A stretch of 64,000 nt of DNA, taken from the NCBI GenBank assembly GCA_964423835.1, contig CAYRGJ010000005.1, forward strand, positions 62,001-126,000, in the 5' to 3' direction. How positions within the stretch are numbered: the stretch's first letter is position 1; each line of letters begins with the position of its first letter. The notes under the pieces were generated by a model. That model searched no databases and was not told the DNA's origin. It saw only the letters and a list, made by a program, of their open reading frames with translations. Both the position numbers and the translations under genes were made by a program. Origin of the DNA: JAFGCL01 sp964423835. GTDB taxonomy: Bacteria; Chloroflexota; Dehalococcoidia; UBA2247; RBG-13-53-26. Of the stretch, positions 50,305-56,975 are shown piece by piece.

Positions 50305-50587
50305 AGTATCTGCGTACCTTCCTCTCGATCGATTTCTTCTCCGCTGGCATGGCGGGAGGCGGCGGGCCCTCGCTCGCGGCGTCCGTTGTGGCTGTGGCGT
50401 TTACGTTTGGGGCTTCCGTTTGGGAGATCGCGTTTACGTTTGGGGCCACGTTTGGGGGCACCGTCCCAAAGTAGACATCAAGAATGTGCTTCATGGTCTG
50501 CATTTTGGACCTTGAGCCGAGCCGCTCGTGCTCGGCCTCAACGCGATCCCGGTAGGAGTACGGTATGCCGACTGTCGGGGTGCCCAT
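50291..50587 (-). CDS. Small protein with Pro/Asn repeats, first gene of the middle operon
   Basis: The 98-residue product has a helical N-terminus (YRDRVEAEHERLGSRSKMQ). Its middle contains PNVAPNVNAI and PNVNATATT repeats encoded by two copies of GCGTTTACGTTTGGGGC (about 50397-50456). The end is basic (IERKVRRYY). A TTGACA/TAGAAC promoter starts only about 10-40 bases upstream. DNA binding is possible from the basic N-terminus; not shown. Confidence 0.55.
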   Translation of the reverse strand: MGTPTVGIPYSYRDRVEAEHERLGSRSKMQTMKHILDVYFGTVPPNVAPNVNAISQTEAPNVNATATTDAASEGPPPPAMPAEKKSIERKVRRYYVIA

Positions 50588-50594
50588 GAGGCTG

Positions 50595-50623
50595 GTTCTA
50601 AGAGCGGGTCAGATCGTTGTCAA
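50595..50623 (-). promoter_or_regulatory. Promoter of the middle operon (50.6 to 43.1 kb)
   Basis: TTGACA (reverse of 50618-50623) and TAGAAC (reverse of 50595-50600) are 17 bases apart. It drives the genes from 50587 down to the polyvalent and JAMM genes independently of the replication genes, which are cut off by the plus-strand nuclease gene. Confidence 0.6.
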
Positions 50624-50630
50624 GAGATAA

Positions 50631-50654
50631 GCGTGGCGGCAAAACGCGCCACGC
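50631..50654. promoter_or_regulatory. Inverted repeat, operator or terminator candidate
   Basis: GCGTGGCG (50631-50638) and CGCCACGC (50647-50654) form an 8-bp perfect inverted repeat with an 8-base spacer, just upstream of the TTGACA box. There is no T-tract, so operator use is more likely than termination. Confidence 0.45.
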
Positions 50655-50874
50655 ACGGCGTACTGCTTGTCGACCAAGGGGCAAACCAAGACCGAGTCAA
50701 CCGTCGTGGTGACGAACGTAGAGGATCCAATCGTGAATCTCCGTTTGTGCGAAACGCGTGATTTGGTGACGGCTTTGTGACCGACCCAAGACAAACTGAG
50801 ACCGGCAGGTGAGCGATGAATGATAGCCTAGCCTGAACCGTTGTCCAACGCCGACCATAGGAGGACGCACTTCC

Positions 50875-51816
50875 ATGATGACGCAGAACTCGAGACTCAT
50901 ATCGAACCTCGGCAGACACCTCAACGGGGAAAACTACCTGACCAACGCCTTGGTGTGTCTGATCGAGGAGTTGATGTCCAGCGGTCAGTCAGAGTCAGAT
51001 CGGCATGTTGGGCTTGCCATTCTGAACCTCATCGCCAGGAAGAATGAGGATCCCGACTTCACGCATGATACGGAAATAGTGGTCGAACCTCAGCAGTCCG
51101 CCGACGAAGGCACGCCCGACATAACGGTCTCGTCCAAGCTTCCAGATGGATCAAGACGGTTGACTCTGATTGAGGTCAAAGATAGAGCACCGGTATCCCC
51201 TGGACAACTGGTCAAATACAGGCGATCGCTCGCAAAGAACGCTGCCAGGTACAGGCGTGTCATCTTGCTGAGTAGGCCAGGCATAGACATCGGGCAAGCT
51301 GACAGGCGTGCAATGGACCATCAAGTGGATTGGCAAGAAGTCGCCGAGAGAATCCGCGAGTCGATGTCAGACGACCAGTCAGTAATTGGGCAGTATCTCG
51401 TCGGTTCCGTACTGCAGTTTGTGGAGGACGACAAGAAGATGGTTCTTCCTAGGATCAACAGTGACCTTCCCAAGGAACGCCAGTTCAACAACCTAATGAA
51501 CATGCTGGAGATGCTCAGGGCTTCAATGAGTGACGCGGGGTTCACTAATCCCTTTCTTTCTGCCGAACAGTCCGAGGATGGGCCGTGCCTTGGCTTCTAC
51601 GGGACCTACGATGAAAGAAGATTCTGGGCCGGAGTATACACAGAAGATCCACGCATTGTCGAATTGACCCTGCAGGTCCCCCCTTACCCTACCGAGGCTC
51701 TTGACCTCGAGGACGACGGCGTGTTTGCCGTCAATGCCGCTCAGCAGAGGAAGAAGCTTTCCGAGCTCCTGAATGACAACGCCATGAAGATCCTAAGCAA
51801 GGAGAAGAGGCGCTAG
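50875..51816 (+). CDS. PD-(D/E)XK nuclease-like protein, cargo gene on the opposite strand
   Basis: The 313-residue product has TPDITVSSKLPDGSRRLTLIEVKDR, the D-x(n)-E-x-K core of PD-(D/E)XK nucleases. An earlier helical part (LTNALVCLIEELMSS) is typical of nuclease-fold domains used in defence. The second half has no recognisable domain. ATAGGAGG lies 10 bases before the ATG. It reads against the surrounding viral genes with its own control region and has lower GC, so it is probably an accessory defence or superinfection-exclusion gene. Confidence 0.75.
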   Translation: MMTQNSRLISNLGRHLNGENYLTNALVCLIEELMSSGQSESDRHVGLAILNLIARKNEDPDFTHDTEIVVEPQQSADEGTPDITVSSKLPDGSRRLTLIEVKDRAPVSPGQLVKYRRSLAKNAARYRRVILLSRPGIDIGQADRRAMDHQVDWQEVAERIRESMSDDQSVIGQYLVGSVLQFVEDDKKMVLPRINSDLPKERQFNNLMNMLEMLRASMSDAGFTNPFLSAEQSEDGPCLGFYGTYDERRFWAGVYTEDPRIVELTLQVPPYPTEALDLEDDGVFAVNAAQQRKKLSELLNDNAMKILSKEKRR

Positions 51817-51828
51817 AGCCACCCACGC

Positions 51829-52284
51829 CTAAACCCCGTACTTCTCCCACGCATAACGCGCCAGCAGCACGGCGTCGGCCTCATTGTCGTCGATGGGCAG
51901 CCTCCTGAGAATGCTCCGGGCATGCAGCATCATCTCGGCTTTGTCAGCCAGGCCCTTCCCGGTAGCGTGTTTCTTAAGCGTGGCCGTATGGACCGGGACG
52001 TACTCGATCCCCACCAGGTTGCATACCTCCTGTACCCGCCCGGTGAGATTGACGGTGATCTCCGTCGCCGCCCCACCGCGGAAGTGCGCCTGCTCGTAGA
52101 CCACCAGCTTCACGTCGCGCTGCCGGGCCAGCAGCGTGGTGAGCCACTGCCTGAAGCGCAGGAACATGGCGCCGTTGGACTCTCCGCGCACCTTGGCGAA
52201 GTCCTGCACTCCCGAGCTGTGGACCCGGCCGTTGTCCATCAGGCACCAGCCTGTCTTCGTGGCGCAGTCCAAGGCCAGGATCAT
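51829..52284 (-). CDS. RuvC-like Holliday junction resolvase
   Basis: The 151-residue protein opens MILALDCATKTGWCLMD with the first catalytic Asp. YEQAHFRGG holds the Glu, and DDNEADAVLLARYA provides the last acid pair, so the RuvC order of acids is complete. It has the short size of phage RuvC-like enzymes. It would resolve branched viral DNA before packaging. It is the last gene of the replication cluster and lies 4 bases after the DnaC-like gene. Confidence 0.87.
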   Translation of the reverse strand: MILALDCATKTGWCLMDNGRVHSSGVQDFAKVRGESNGAMFLRFRQWLTTLLARQRDVKLVVYEQAHFRGGAATEITVNLTGRVQEVCNLVGIEYVPVHTATLKKHATGKGLADKAEMMLHARSILRRLPIDDNEADAVLLARYAWEKYGV

Positions 52285-52288
52285 GCCC

Positions 52289-53071
52289 TCATCCCCCGTT
52301 TACTCGGTAGCTGCGGCCGCGCATCTGGATGATGTTGTCAGGGCCGCACATCTCGTAGAGGCGGTCGGCGCAGGATCCGCCGATGTGGGCCTCCAGATCA
52401 CTCAGCGAAAGGTTCGTAGTCAGGACGATCGGCCTGCTTCCGCTGTAGCGGTCGTCGATCACCCGGAAGTAAACGCCCTGCAAAAAGGCCGGGTCCCGCG
52501 GCTTCGTCTTGCCGACGTCGTCCAGGATCAGCAGATCGAAGCTGGCCAGCCGGCGGAGGATCAGGTCGTCGGTGTCCGTCGAGCCATCCTGGTACGTGGC
52601 CCTTATCGACGCCAGCAGGTGTGGCTCGCTGGTGAAATGGACCGGGCAGCGCCGCGCCTGTATGTAGAGGTCCCGCGTCAGCCAGGCCGGCTCCGTTCCC
52701 GCGAGTATGCGGTTCATCAGGGCGCAGGCCAGGTGGGTCTTGCCCACGCCGTAGAGATCCGCAGAAGACAGTATGATCGACTTCGGCGGCTGCCAGGCCG
52801 TGAGGGCCTTGAAGGCCCGCGGCTGCCGTCTGCGGTCGAAGCTCTCAAACGTCCTGTCCTTGAACCTGGCCGGGCAGCCGGCTTCCAGATCCCACCGCTC
52901 CCGCTGCACCCTGGTCATCGCGGCGAGCTTCACCAGAGCCTCGGCCTTTCGCTCCTCGAGGAGCGTGGCGGCGCTGCAGGCCGGGCACAGCTCGGGTATG
53001 TGCCGCGGCTCTTCGTCGACGTAGGCCACCCGGGCGTTGAAGAAGTCCAGGCATCCGCGGCACTGCCTCAT
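52289..53071 (-). CDS. DnaC/IstB-like helicase loader ATPase
   Basis: GGAAGGATGAG directly precedes the ATG at 53071, one base after the upstream stop; the longer TTG start at 53158 has no good site. The 260-residue product has an N-terminal zinc finger (CRGCLDFF ... CPACSAATL), Walker A GVGKTHLACALMN (about residue 110) and Walker B LLILDDVGKTKP. The AAA+ fold ends in LTTNLSLSDLEAHIGGSCADRL, with sensor-1 TTN and an Arg finger region. It should load the host DnaB helicase at the viral origin. Confidence 0.9.
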   Translation of the reverse strand: MRQCRGCLDFFNARVAYVDEEPRHIPELCPACSAATLLEERKAEALVKLAAMTRVQRERWDLEAGCPARFKDRTFESFDRRRQPRAFKALTAWQPPKSIILSSADLYGVGKTHLACALMNRILAGTEPAWLTRDLYIQARRCPVHFTSEPHLLASIRATYQDGSTDTDDLILRRLASFDLLILDDVGKTKPRDPAFLQGVYFRVIDDRYSGSRPIVLTTNLSLSDLEAHIGGSCADRLYEMCGPDNIIQMRGRSYRVNGG

Positions 53072-53072
53072 C

Positions 53073-53846
53073 TCATCCTTCCAGATGACTGAATGCCCCG
53101 GCCGGCCTGTTTCCAGGAATGCCTGCAGAATGTCTACCGATCTTTCCGGTTCTCCCAAGGCTGTCCCCCTTTGTGGCGTTGTTCATCCATTCAGTCAGCC
53201 GGGCCTTCCAGTCCGGCTTCTCCCTGGAGCCCCTGTCCTCCGGCTCCCAGTGCCTGCAGCACTTCTCGAACTCCTCCTCGAGGTCCAGCTGCGGGTATTT
53301 CCGCGAGAATTCCCCACGATAGAGCGAGAGCAAGCTCTTGCACTTGCGTTGAGACGGAGTTGGAGATGGAAGCGGAGAAGGAGACGGAGATGGAGGTGGA
53401 GGTGGAGACGGAGCACTGGGGCAGGATTCCGCATTGCGGACTGCATCCAGGCCGGATGCCGGCGGCATACCGGCGTTGTCCGGTTCGCAGGGGTGCCACC
53501 TGGCCATGGCGTTGCGCCGCGCTATCTCCGACCGCTTCTGCGAGCCTACCACCCAGCCCTGGTGCTCCTCCCAGTCGTGGAGAGCGTAGGTGCCGTCCCT
53601 GGCATCGATCCAGCGGCATTCGATGAGGGCGTCCAACAGCCTCTCCGGCTCGTCCGTCCAGTTGGCCATCCCCGCGATGTCCGTGGCGTCGCACCCGGTC
53701 AGTACCCCGCTGGGCAGGGTCTCGGCGGCGGCGCACCACAGGCTGATGAGGTGATAGCAGGCGCCGACCCCGATGACCCGCATCAGCCTCTTCAGCTTGC
53801 GGTGATTGCGGAATGACAGCAGCACCCGGATGTCTGAGCACGGCAT
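53073..53846 (-). CDS. Phage replisome organiser-like protein
   Basis: The 257-residue product has an N-terminal winged-helix-like domain (SFRNHRKLKRLMRVIGVGACYHLISLWC, DIAGMANWTDEPERLLDALIECRWI) similar to phage replisome organisers of the DnaD/DnaB-helper kind. A low-complexity linker of Pro and Ser follows (about 145-170, encoded by a purine-rich tract near 53350-53420), then a helical C-terminus (FEKCCRHWEPEDRGSREKPDWKARLTEWMNN) that resembles a DnaD C-domain. Paired with the downstream helicase loader, it probably recognises the origin. Confidence 0.8.
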   Translation of the reverse strand: MPCSDIRVLLSFRNHRKLKRLMRVIGVGACYHLISLWCAAAETLPSGVLTGCDATDIAGMANWTDEPERLLDALIECRWIDARDGTYALHDWEEHQGWVVGSQKRSEIARRNAMARWHPCEPDNAGMPPASGLDAVRNAESCPSAPSPPPPPSPSPSPLPSPTPSQRKCKSLLSLYRGEFSRKYPQLDLEEEFEKCCRHWEPEDRGSREKPDWKARLTEWMNNATKGDSLGRTGKIGRHSAGIPGNRPAGAFSHLEG

Positions 53847-53861
53847 GGCAGTTGGCTCTCT

Positions 53862-54188
53862 TCAGGCCTCCGGTTCCGCCTGCTCCAGGTCGTCGGGGTC
53901 TCTGGCGCACCACACGATGGTGGCCAGCCTGATGTCGACCCCCCTCGGAAACGAGTGCCCGTGAGAGGAGCTGTCGTATCCTCCATCCCTTCCCAGTGTG
54001 ACCCAGTTCCCGCTGATGATGGCCCACTCAAAGGGTATCTGGGTACCATCTACCAGGCCCGCCCGGTATCCCCCTTCGCTGCACTCGCCGCAGGCCTCAA
54101 GCAGGCTGCGGGGAATCAGCGGCTGACACCTCGGGCACACTCTCTCAGCAGCGGTTGCTTCCCTGCCGCAAACGGCACACGCATTCAT
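53862..54188 (-). CDS. Small zinc-finger protein of the early operon
   Basis: GGAGGTGGACGG lies just before the ATG at 54188; the frame to 54326 is unsupported. The 108-residue product opens with CAVCGREATAAERVCPRC and has a second Cys pair, ACGECSEGGY. The remainder, GTQIPFEWAIISGNWVTLGRDGGY, is beta-like. No family; position suggests an early regulatory or replication accessory protein. Confidence 0.6.
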   Translation of the reverse strand: MNACAVCGREATAAERVCPRCQPLIPRSLLEACGECSEGGYRAGLVDGTQIPFEWAIISGNWVTLGRDGGYDSSSHGHSFPRGVDIRLATIVWCARDPDDLEQAEPEA

Positions 54189-54201
54189 CCGTCCACCTCC
54201 A

Positions 54202-54447
54202 TCATTCTTCTCTTCCATCGTCCCTGTAGCGCGAACACCGGTGGCAGCAGGCCATCGACTCTCCCCTGAGCACGGCCAGGAGCGCCATGGATCCCGGCGC
54301 GTGAGGGCAGGTGACGCGGTGGCCATCGCCCACCAGCGCCTCCAGGCAGTCGTAGGTGATCTGCCGGTGGTTCCGGCGCCTCTGGCCGCGAAGGCGCCCC
54401 AGCTCGGTCGCTTTCGGCTCTTCGAACGCCTCCTCGGGCACCCTCAA
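54202..54447 (-). CDS. Small hypothetical protein of the early operon
   Basis: The 81-residue frame starts at a TTG (54447) one base after the excisionase stop, and includes EEPKATELGRLRGQRRRNHR, DCLEALVGDGHRVTCPHA and a C-terminal CCHRCSRYR. The N-terminal charged helix and Cys cluster suggest a nucleic-acid-binding peptide. It fits tightly between two genes, but the start is weak. Confidence 0.5.
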   Translation of the reverse strand: MRVPEEAFEEPKATELGRLRGQRRRNHRQITYDCLEALVGDGHRVTCPHAPGSMALLAVLRGESMACCHRCSRYRDDGREE

Positions 54448-54451
54448 CGCT

Positions 54452-54625
54452 TCACGGCCTCGCTTTCCGCTCCACCATTTCGCTCAGCCGGTGCACCGGG
54501 ACCAGGATCCGCCCGCCGAGCTTGACGGTGGGGATCTTGCCCTCCTTCACCAGCCTGTACATGGTGCTGCGGCCGATCCCGAGGGCCCGCGCCGCCTCGT
54601 CGACGGTGAAAGCCAGGCGGATCAT
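54452..54625 (-). CDS. Excisionase-family helix-turn-helix protein
   Basis: The 57-residue protein starts MIRLAFTVDEAARALGIGRS and continues TMYRLVKEGKIPTVKLGGRI. This is the MerR-like HTH_17 fold found in Xis and terminase-small-like regulators. Its ATG overlaps the upstream stop (ATGA). It may direct integrase towards excision by binding near the att arms. The zinc-finger gene upstream is coupled to it. Confidence 0.82.
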   Translation of the reverse strand: MIRLAFTVDEAARALGIGRSTMYRLVKEGKIPTVKLGGRILVPVHRLSEMVERKARP

Positions 54626-54894
54626 GCCCCCGGCTCCGCTTCCAGCAGAGTGGGCCCCACGGCCACCTCGCACCGGTACCAGGGCATGCCCACATACCAC
54701 GCCGCCTCCCAGAGGCGCCCGCCGCAGTGTGGGCACCGGGCCGCCTCGATCCGCAGCCGTTTGGCCGGCCAGAAGTAGGCCCGCTCACACCGATCGCACC
54801 GGCCCTTGCGCGGCACCCGCCGGGGCGGCGAGAGGATAGCGATCCTCTCGTCCCGGCTCTGCGGTCTGAACTCTTCCACTATCTTGAGGATCAT
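54622..54894 (-). CDS. Zinc-finger protein of the early operon
   Basis: The 90-residue product has CDRCERAYFWPAKRL and ARCPHCGGRLWEAAWY, two Cys pairs in zinc-ribbon spacing, with a final acidic-hydrophobic part. It overlaps the excisionase-type gene by 4 bases. Function unknown. Confidence 0.65.
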   Translation of the reverse strand: MILKIVEEFRPQSRDERIAILSPPRRVPRKGRCDRCERAYFWPAKRLRIEAARCPHCGGRLWEAAWYVGMPWYRCEVAVGPTLLEAEPGA

Positions 54895-54982
54895 GGCGCT
54901 GGCCTCACATGTCTTTGCATGTCCATTCGACCTCCCATTACTCTCTTCACCGGCATCAGTCCGAGATCCGCTGACCCGGCTG

Positions 54983-55162
54983 TTACTGAGGGTTGGCAGG
55001 GGCTACTCTGGATAGCCCCTGCCCCGGGCGAAGGCGTAGCACAGGCGGGAGTCGCACCCTCCTTTCCTTAACCACCTGCCCGCTCTTCTTCAACGTGTCG
55101 CGCCAGGTCGGGCGCCCTCCCAGGCGGCCGATTCGCTGGTAGAACTCGCGGTCTCTGTCCAT
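54983..55162 (-). CDS. Small GGRP-motif phage protein
   Basis: The product begins MDRDREFYQRIGRLGGRPTW. The GGRP-type small proteins in early phage operons have this look. GGAAAGAG lies about 8 bases before the ATG at 55162. It overlaps the end of the gene at 55068-55457 in another frame, so only one may be fully real; the terminal Arg/Pro-rich end looks like read-through. Confidence 0.45.
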   Translation of the reverse strand: MDRDREFYQRIGRLGGRPTWRDTLKKSGQVVKERRVRLPPVLRLRPGQGLSRVAPANPQ

Positions 55163-55457
55163 TCCGGGATCTCTTTCCTTTCCGCCGCGGCCCAACCAGC
55201 TCAGTCACATGCCGGGACGCCGCGACCCTGCCGCTTCTCTGAGGATTCATCCCTTCCCATCCGTCGACCAGGTCCGTGTGGGCCATGTAGAACTCCACTG
55301 CCCTGGTCACCAGGTGAGACACCTTGACGGCCGGCTCGCCCCAGGCCTTGGCCGACCGGTCCCGTTCACCCGCCTGGCTGTCCAGCCAGTCCTTCACCGG
55401 GGTGGGCAGGAGAACGTGGGTTCGGGACAAGCCGGCCGGATTGCGGGGTCGTGCCAT
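55068..55457 (-). CDS. Early-operon protein, ribbon-helix-helix-like, probably leaderless
   Basis: The 129-residue product starts MARPRNPAGLSRTHVLLPTP and contains VKVSHLVTRAVEFYMAHTDLV. The first part resembles the RHH or AbrB-like DNA-binding proteins that open early phage operons. The second half is basic and low-complexity and may be spurious. The promoter -10 at 55468-55473 would start RNA close to the ATG, so the message may be leaderless. Confidence 0.55.
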   Translation of the reverse strand: MARPRNPAGLSRTHVLLPTPVKDWLDSQAGERDRSAKAWGEPAVKVSHLVTRAVEFYMAHTDLVDGWEGMNPQRSGRVAASRHVTELVGPRRKGKRSRNGQRPRVLPANRPPGRAPDLARHVEEERAGG

Positions 55458-55467
55458 CACGGGGACC

Positions 55468-55498
55468 AGTATAGCCCCCCAGCTTAATCAAGTGTCAA
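55468..55498 (-). promoter_or_regulatory. Early lytic promoter (minus strand)
   Basis: TTGACA (reverse of 55493-55498) and TATACT (reverse of 55468-55473) face the replication genes, with 19 bases between. The spacing is slightly long. It lies back to back with the repressor promoter. Confidence 0.6.
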
Positions 55499-55565
55499 TA
55501 TGGAGCTACCATTACAATAACGTGCGTGGAGTGGTAAACATGCACCATTAAACAGCGGCTCCCGC

Positions 55566-55596
55566 TTGACAGAACGACATTAGGTGTGCATATTAT
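55566..55596 (+). promoter_or_regulatory. Repressor promoter (plus strand)
   Basis: TTGACA at 55566-55571 is followed by CATATT at 55589-55594 (17 bases) or TATTAT at 55591-55596 (19 bases). A GAGAGGAGG site and ATG follow at 55630-55672. About 70 bases of A/T-rich DNA separate it from the early promoter and probably hold the operators. Confidence 0.6.
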
Positions 55597-55671
55597 TGAA
55601 GTTGAGCACGATCGAGAAATGCCCTGAGAGGAGGTAACGGGCACACGCTGAAGGCAAGCAGGAGGTGCAAC

Positions 55672-56148
55672 ATGGGAGTTCGAGACAGAGAAGCTGAGTG
55701 CAGAGCGGCGCTGACCATTGCCCGCAATATCCGGCATATTATGAAGGAGCGAGGCATGACCCAGGCGGATCTGGCGCGGCTAACCGGCCTCATGGAGCCT
55801 ACCGTTAACCGCCATCTGATTGTGGATGAAACCCCTGGCGCTAGGAAGCAGCAGCGCTGCCCCACCGTGCCCCTGCTGGTGCGCTACTCAGATGCGCTGG
55901 GCGTCTCGGTGGACGATCTCCTCGGGCGGGAGCCCGACAGGCGCTGGGCGGATCCCGACATACAGAGCTTCTTCGAGAACTACTACCAGCACCTGGAGCC
56001 CGAATGGCGCTCCTGGTGTCGGGTGACCATCGACCTGCTGCGCCAGACCGCCAAGAACGAAGCGACCAAGAGACTTGCCGGCGGGGAACGGCGAGGCCGC
56101 GCCCCGTCCCGAGAGGACCTGACCGAACGGTATGCCTATCAAAGATGA
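55672..56148 (+). CDS. XRE/Cro-C1-type repressor of the provirus
   Basis: The 158-residue protein has an HTH at about residues 20-48 (RHIMKERGMTQADLARLTGL) and VPLLVRYSDALGVSVDDLLG at the end of the five-helix domain. An acidic helical C-terminal part (FFENYYQHLEPEWRSW) probably forms dimers. GGAGGTGCAAC lies before the ATG. It is divergent from the early operon and close to the right att site, the standard place for a lysogeny repressor. No Ser-Lys peptidase domain is visible, so induction would not be by RecA-type self-cleavage. Confidence 0.85.
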   Translation: MGVRDREAECRAALTIARNIRHIMKERGMTQADLARLTGLMEPTVNRHLIVDETPGARKQQRCPTVPLLVRYSDALGVSVDDLLGREPDRRWADPDIQSFFENYYQHLEPEWRSWCRVTIDLLRQTAKNEATKRLAGGERRGRAPSREDLTERYAYQR

Positions 56149-56203
56149 AAGGAGTAGGCTCCCACGCAGGCTTACCATTTGGTTAAGGTTTTCACATGGG
56201 GAG

Positions 56204-56248
56204 CTCTGGATCCGTTAGCCGAGGTTCGAATCCTCGTTCCCCAGCCAA
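56204..56248 (+). repeat. attR: 45-bp copy of the tRNA-Gln 3' half
   Basis: The sequence is identical to 19697-19741. It starts inside the anticodon loop, so this copy is not a functional tRNA. It lies 55 bases after the repressor stop, marking the right end of the element. It may also have served as the left core of an older neighbour element (see the relics at 56263-56302 and 56775-56850). Confidence 0.93.
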
Positions 56249-56262
56249 GACCCACGAACAAA

Positions 56263-56302
56263 TCCCTCGTCAAGATTTTGCCCAAAACCGGTGGGAGTCG
56301 CA
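56263..56302. repeat. Remnant of a second element's left-arm region
   Basis: CCCTCGTCAAGATTTTGCCC and then GGTGGGAGTCGCA, followed by CATGA, copy in reduced form what lies inside the left att site (CCCTCGTG, CATTTTCC and GGTGGGAGTCGCA before ATGA at 19916-19928). This order right after a core repeat fits the left end of an older provirus inserted at the same site. Confidence 0.5.
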
Positions 56303-56348
56303 CATGAAAAGTGGTTGGAGGGGTTTGGGCCTATCTCCGAGGGGGCGG

Positions 56349-56669
56349 CTACAGCAGTTTCTTGATGCCGAAGGCACCAATAACAAGCCCCAGCAGGATC
56401 GCGGCAACCCCCCCGGCTTGCCACATGTATAGCTCGCCGAGACTGGGACCCTCCCAAAGAATGCCCCAAATTCGCGCTTGCTGAATGTCGCCACCCGCGG
56501 CCTGAGCAAAGAAGGCTCCCACGGCGACTACGGCGACTCCGCCAACTATCATCCCCCATCCGCTTCCGCTCTGGTCTTTCTTTCGACCGGCAGCGGTTGT
56601 TTGATTCCCGCATGTCTTGCAGAAATTGGCGCTGTCCGGAACCTCATTGCCGCATTTCGTGCAGAACAT
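56349..56669 (-). CDS. Zinc-ribbon membrane protein
   Basis: The 106-residue product begins MFCTKCGNEVPDSANFCKTC, a double CxxC ribbon of the zf-ribbon_3 type. Two membrane helices follow (GMIVGGVAVVAVGAFFAQ and AGGVAAILLGLVIGAFGI). The ribbon points to the cytosol. Such short proteins are common in Chloroflexota and Actinomycetota; role unknown. ATG at 56669 preferred over a GTG three bases further. Confidence 0.8.
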   Translation of the reverse strand: MFCTKCGNEVPDSANFCKTCGNQTTAAGRKKDQSGSGWGMIVGGVAVVAVGAFFAQAAGGDIQQARIWGILWEGPSLGELYMWQAGGVAAILLGLVIGAFGIKKLL

Positions 56670-56774
56670 CACTGAATGCTAGCATGATGGGGTAACCAGC
56701 GTGTCTCAAACAGCGGCTTCAGCGTCCCAAAGCAATCACGTGGGTGGTGTATCGGCGCAGGCGATCCAGGAGTG

Positions 56775-56850
56775 CTTGTGGGCTGGATCCACCCTGTCGA
56801 GAACCACCCGGTCGATCAGGATCGCGCCCAGGCCGCCGATCGCGCCGCTC
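56775..56850 (-). pseudogene. Relic of a provirus membrane-protein gene outside the element
   Basis: About 70 bases from CTTGTGGG onward match 41228-41303 with roughly five differences by eye. On the minus strand they read AIGGLGAILIDRVVLDRVDP, as in the provirus protein. The copy then breaks off with a one-base deletion, has no start or stop and is flanked by unrelated DNA. It is clear evidence of a second, mostly deleted relative of the provirus at this site. Confidence 0.8.
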
Positions 56851-56975
56851 CGGCATCTTCATCGGCATTCGGTTGTCAATGGGACCAGGCCCGCGACTCC
56901 AAAATAGCAGCCTCCCCTCGGCGCGATGCTCTTGTACCAAGAGGTAACTCGGCCTGCTCGCAGGACACCGACACT

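Larger units (their letters stand above)
19697..56248. mobile_element. Integrated provirus-like element (about 36.5 kb) at tRNA-Gln
   Basis: The boundaries are the exact 45-bp direct repeats. Contents from left to right: tyrosine integrase; AT-richer cargo (AAA+ ATPase, ABC-2/beta-propeller trio, kinase-helicase-unknown trio); a late viral module on the minus strand (32.86-41.63 kb) with a double-jelly-roll-like capsid protein and many small membrane proteins; a lipoprotein cargo gene; polyvalent and JAMM genes; a PD-(D/E)XK cargo gene; a replication module; and a Cro/C1-type repressor at the right end. No tailed-phage hallmark genes are present. All coding capacity looks intact, so it may be a live provirus. 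Confidence 0.88.

Noticed and set aside
50397..50456. Two GCGTTTACGTTTGGGGC copies as a possible CRISPR or iteron array
   Set aside because: Only two copies, and they encode the PNVNA repeats of a small protein; no spacers and no Cas genes.
53350..53420. Purine-rich GGAGAT/GGAGGT tract as a possible origin or repeat element
   Set aside because: It encodes the Pro/Ser linker of the replisome organiser and is best explained as coding low complexity; origin use cannot be shown.
54444..54788. Minus-strand frame of 114 codons over the excisionase gene
   Set aside because: Wrong frame; the HTH protein in the neighbouring frame has a clear fold pattern and coupled start.
55041..55056. ACAGGCGGGAGTCGCA, similar to 19913-19928 (ACAGGTGGGAGTCGCA)
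   Set aside because: The resemblance to the sequence before the integrase is real, but there is no core repeat or other arm sequence nearby, so I do not call it an att or regulatory site.
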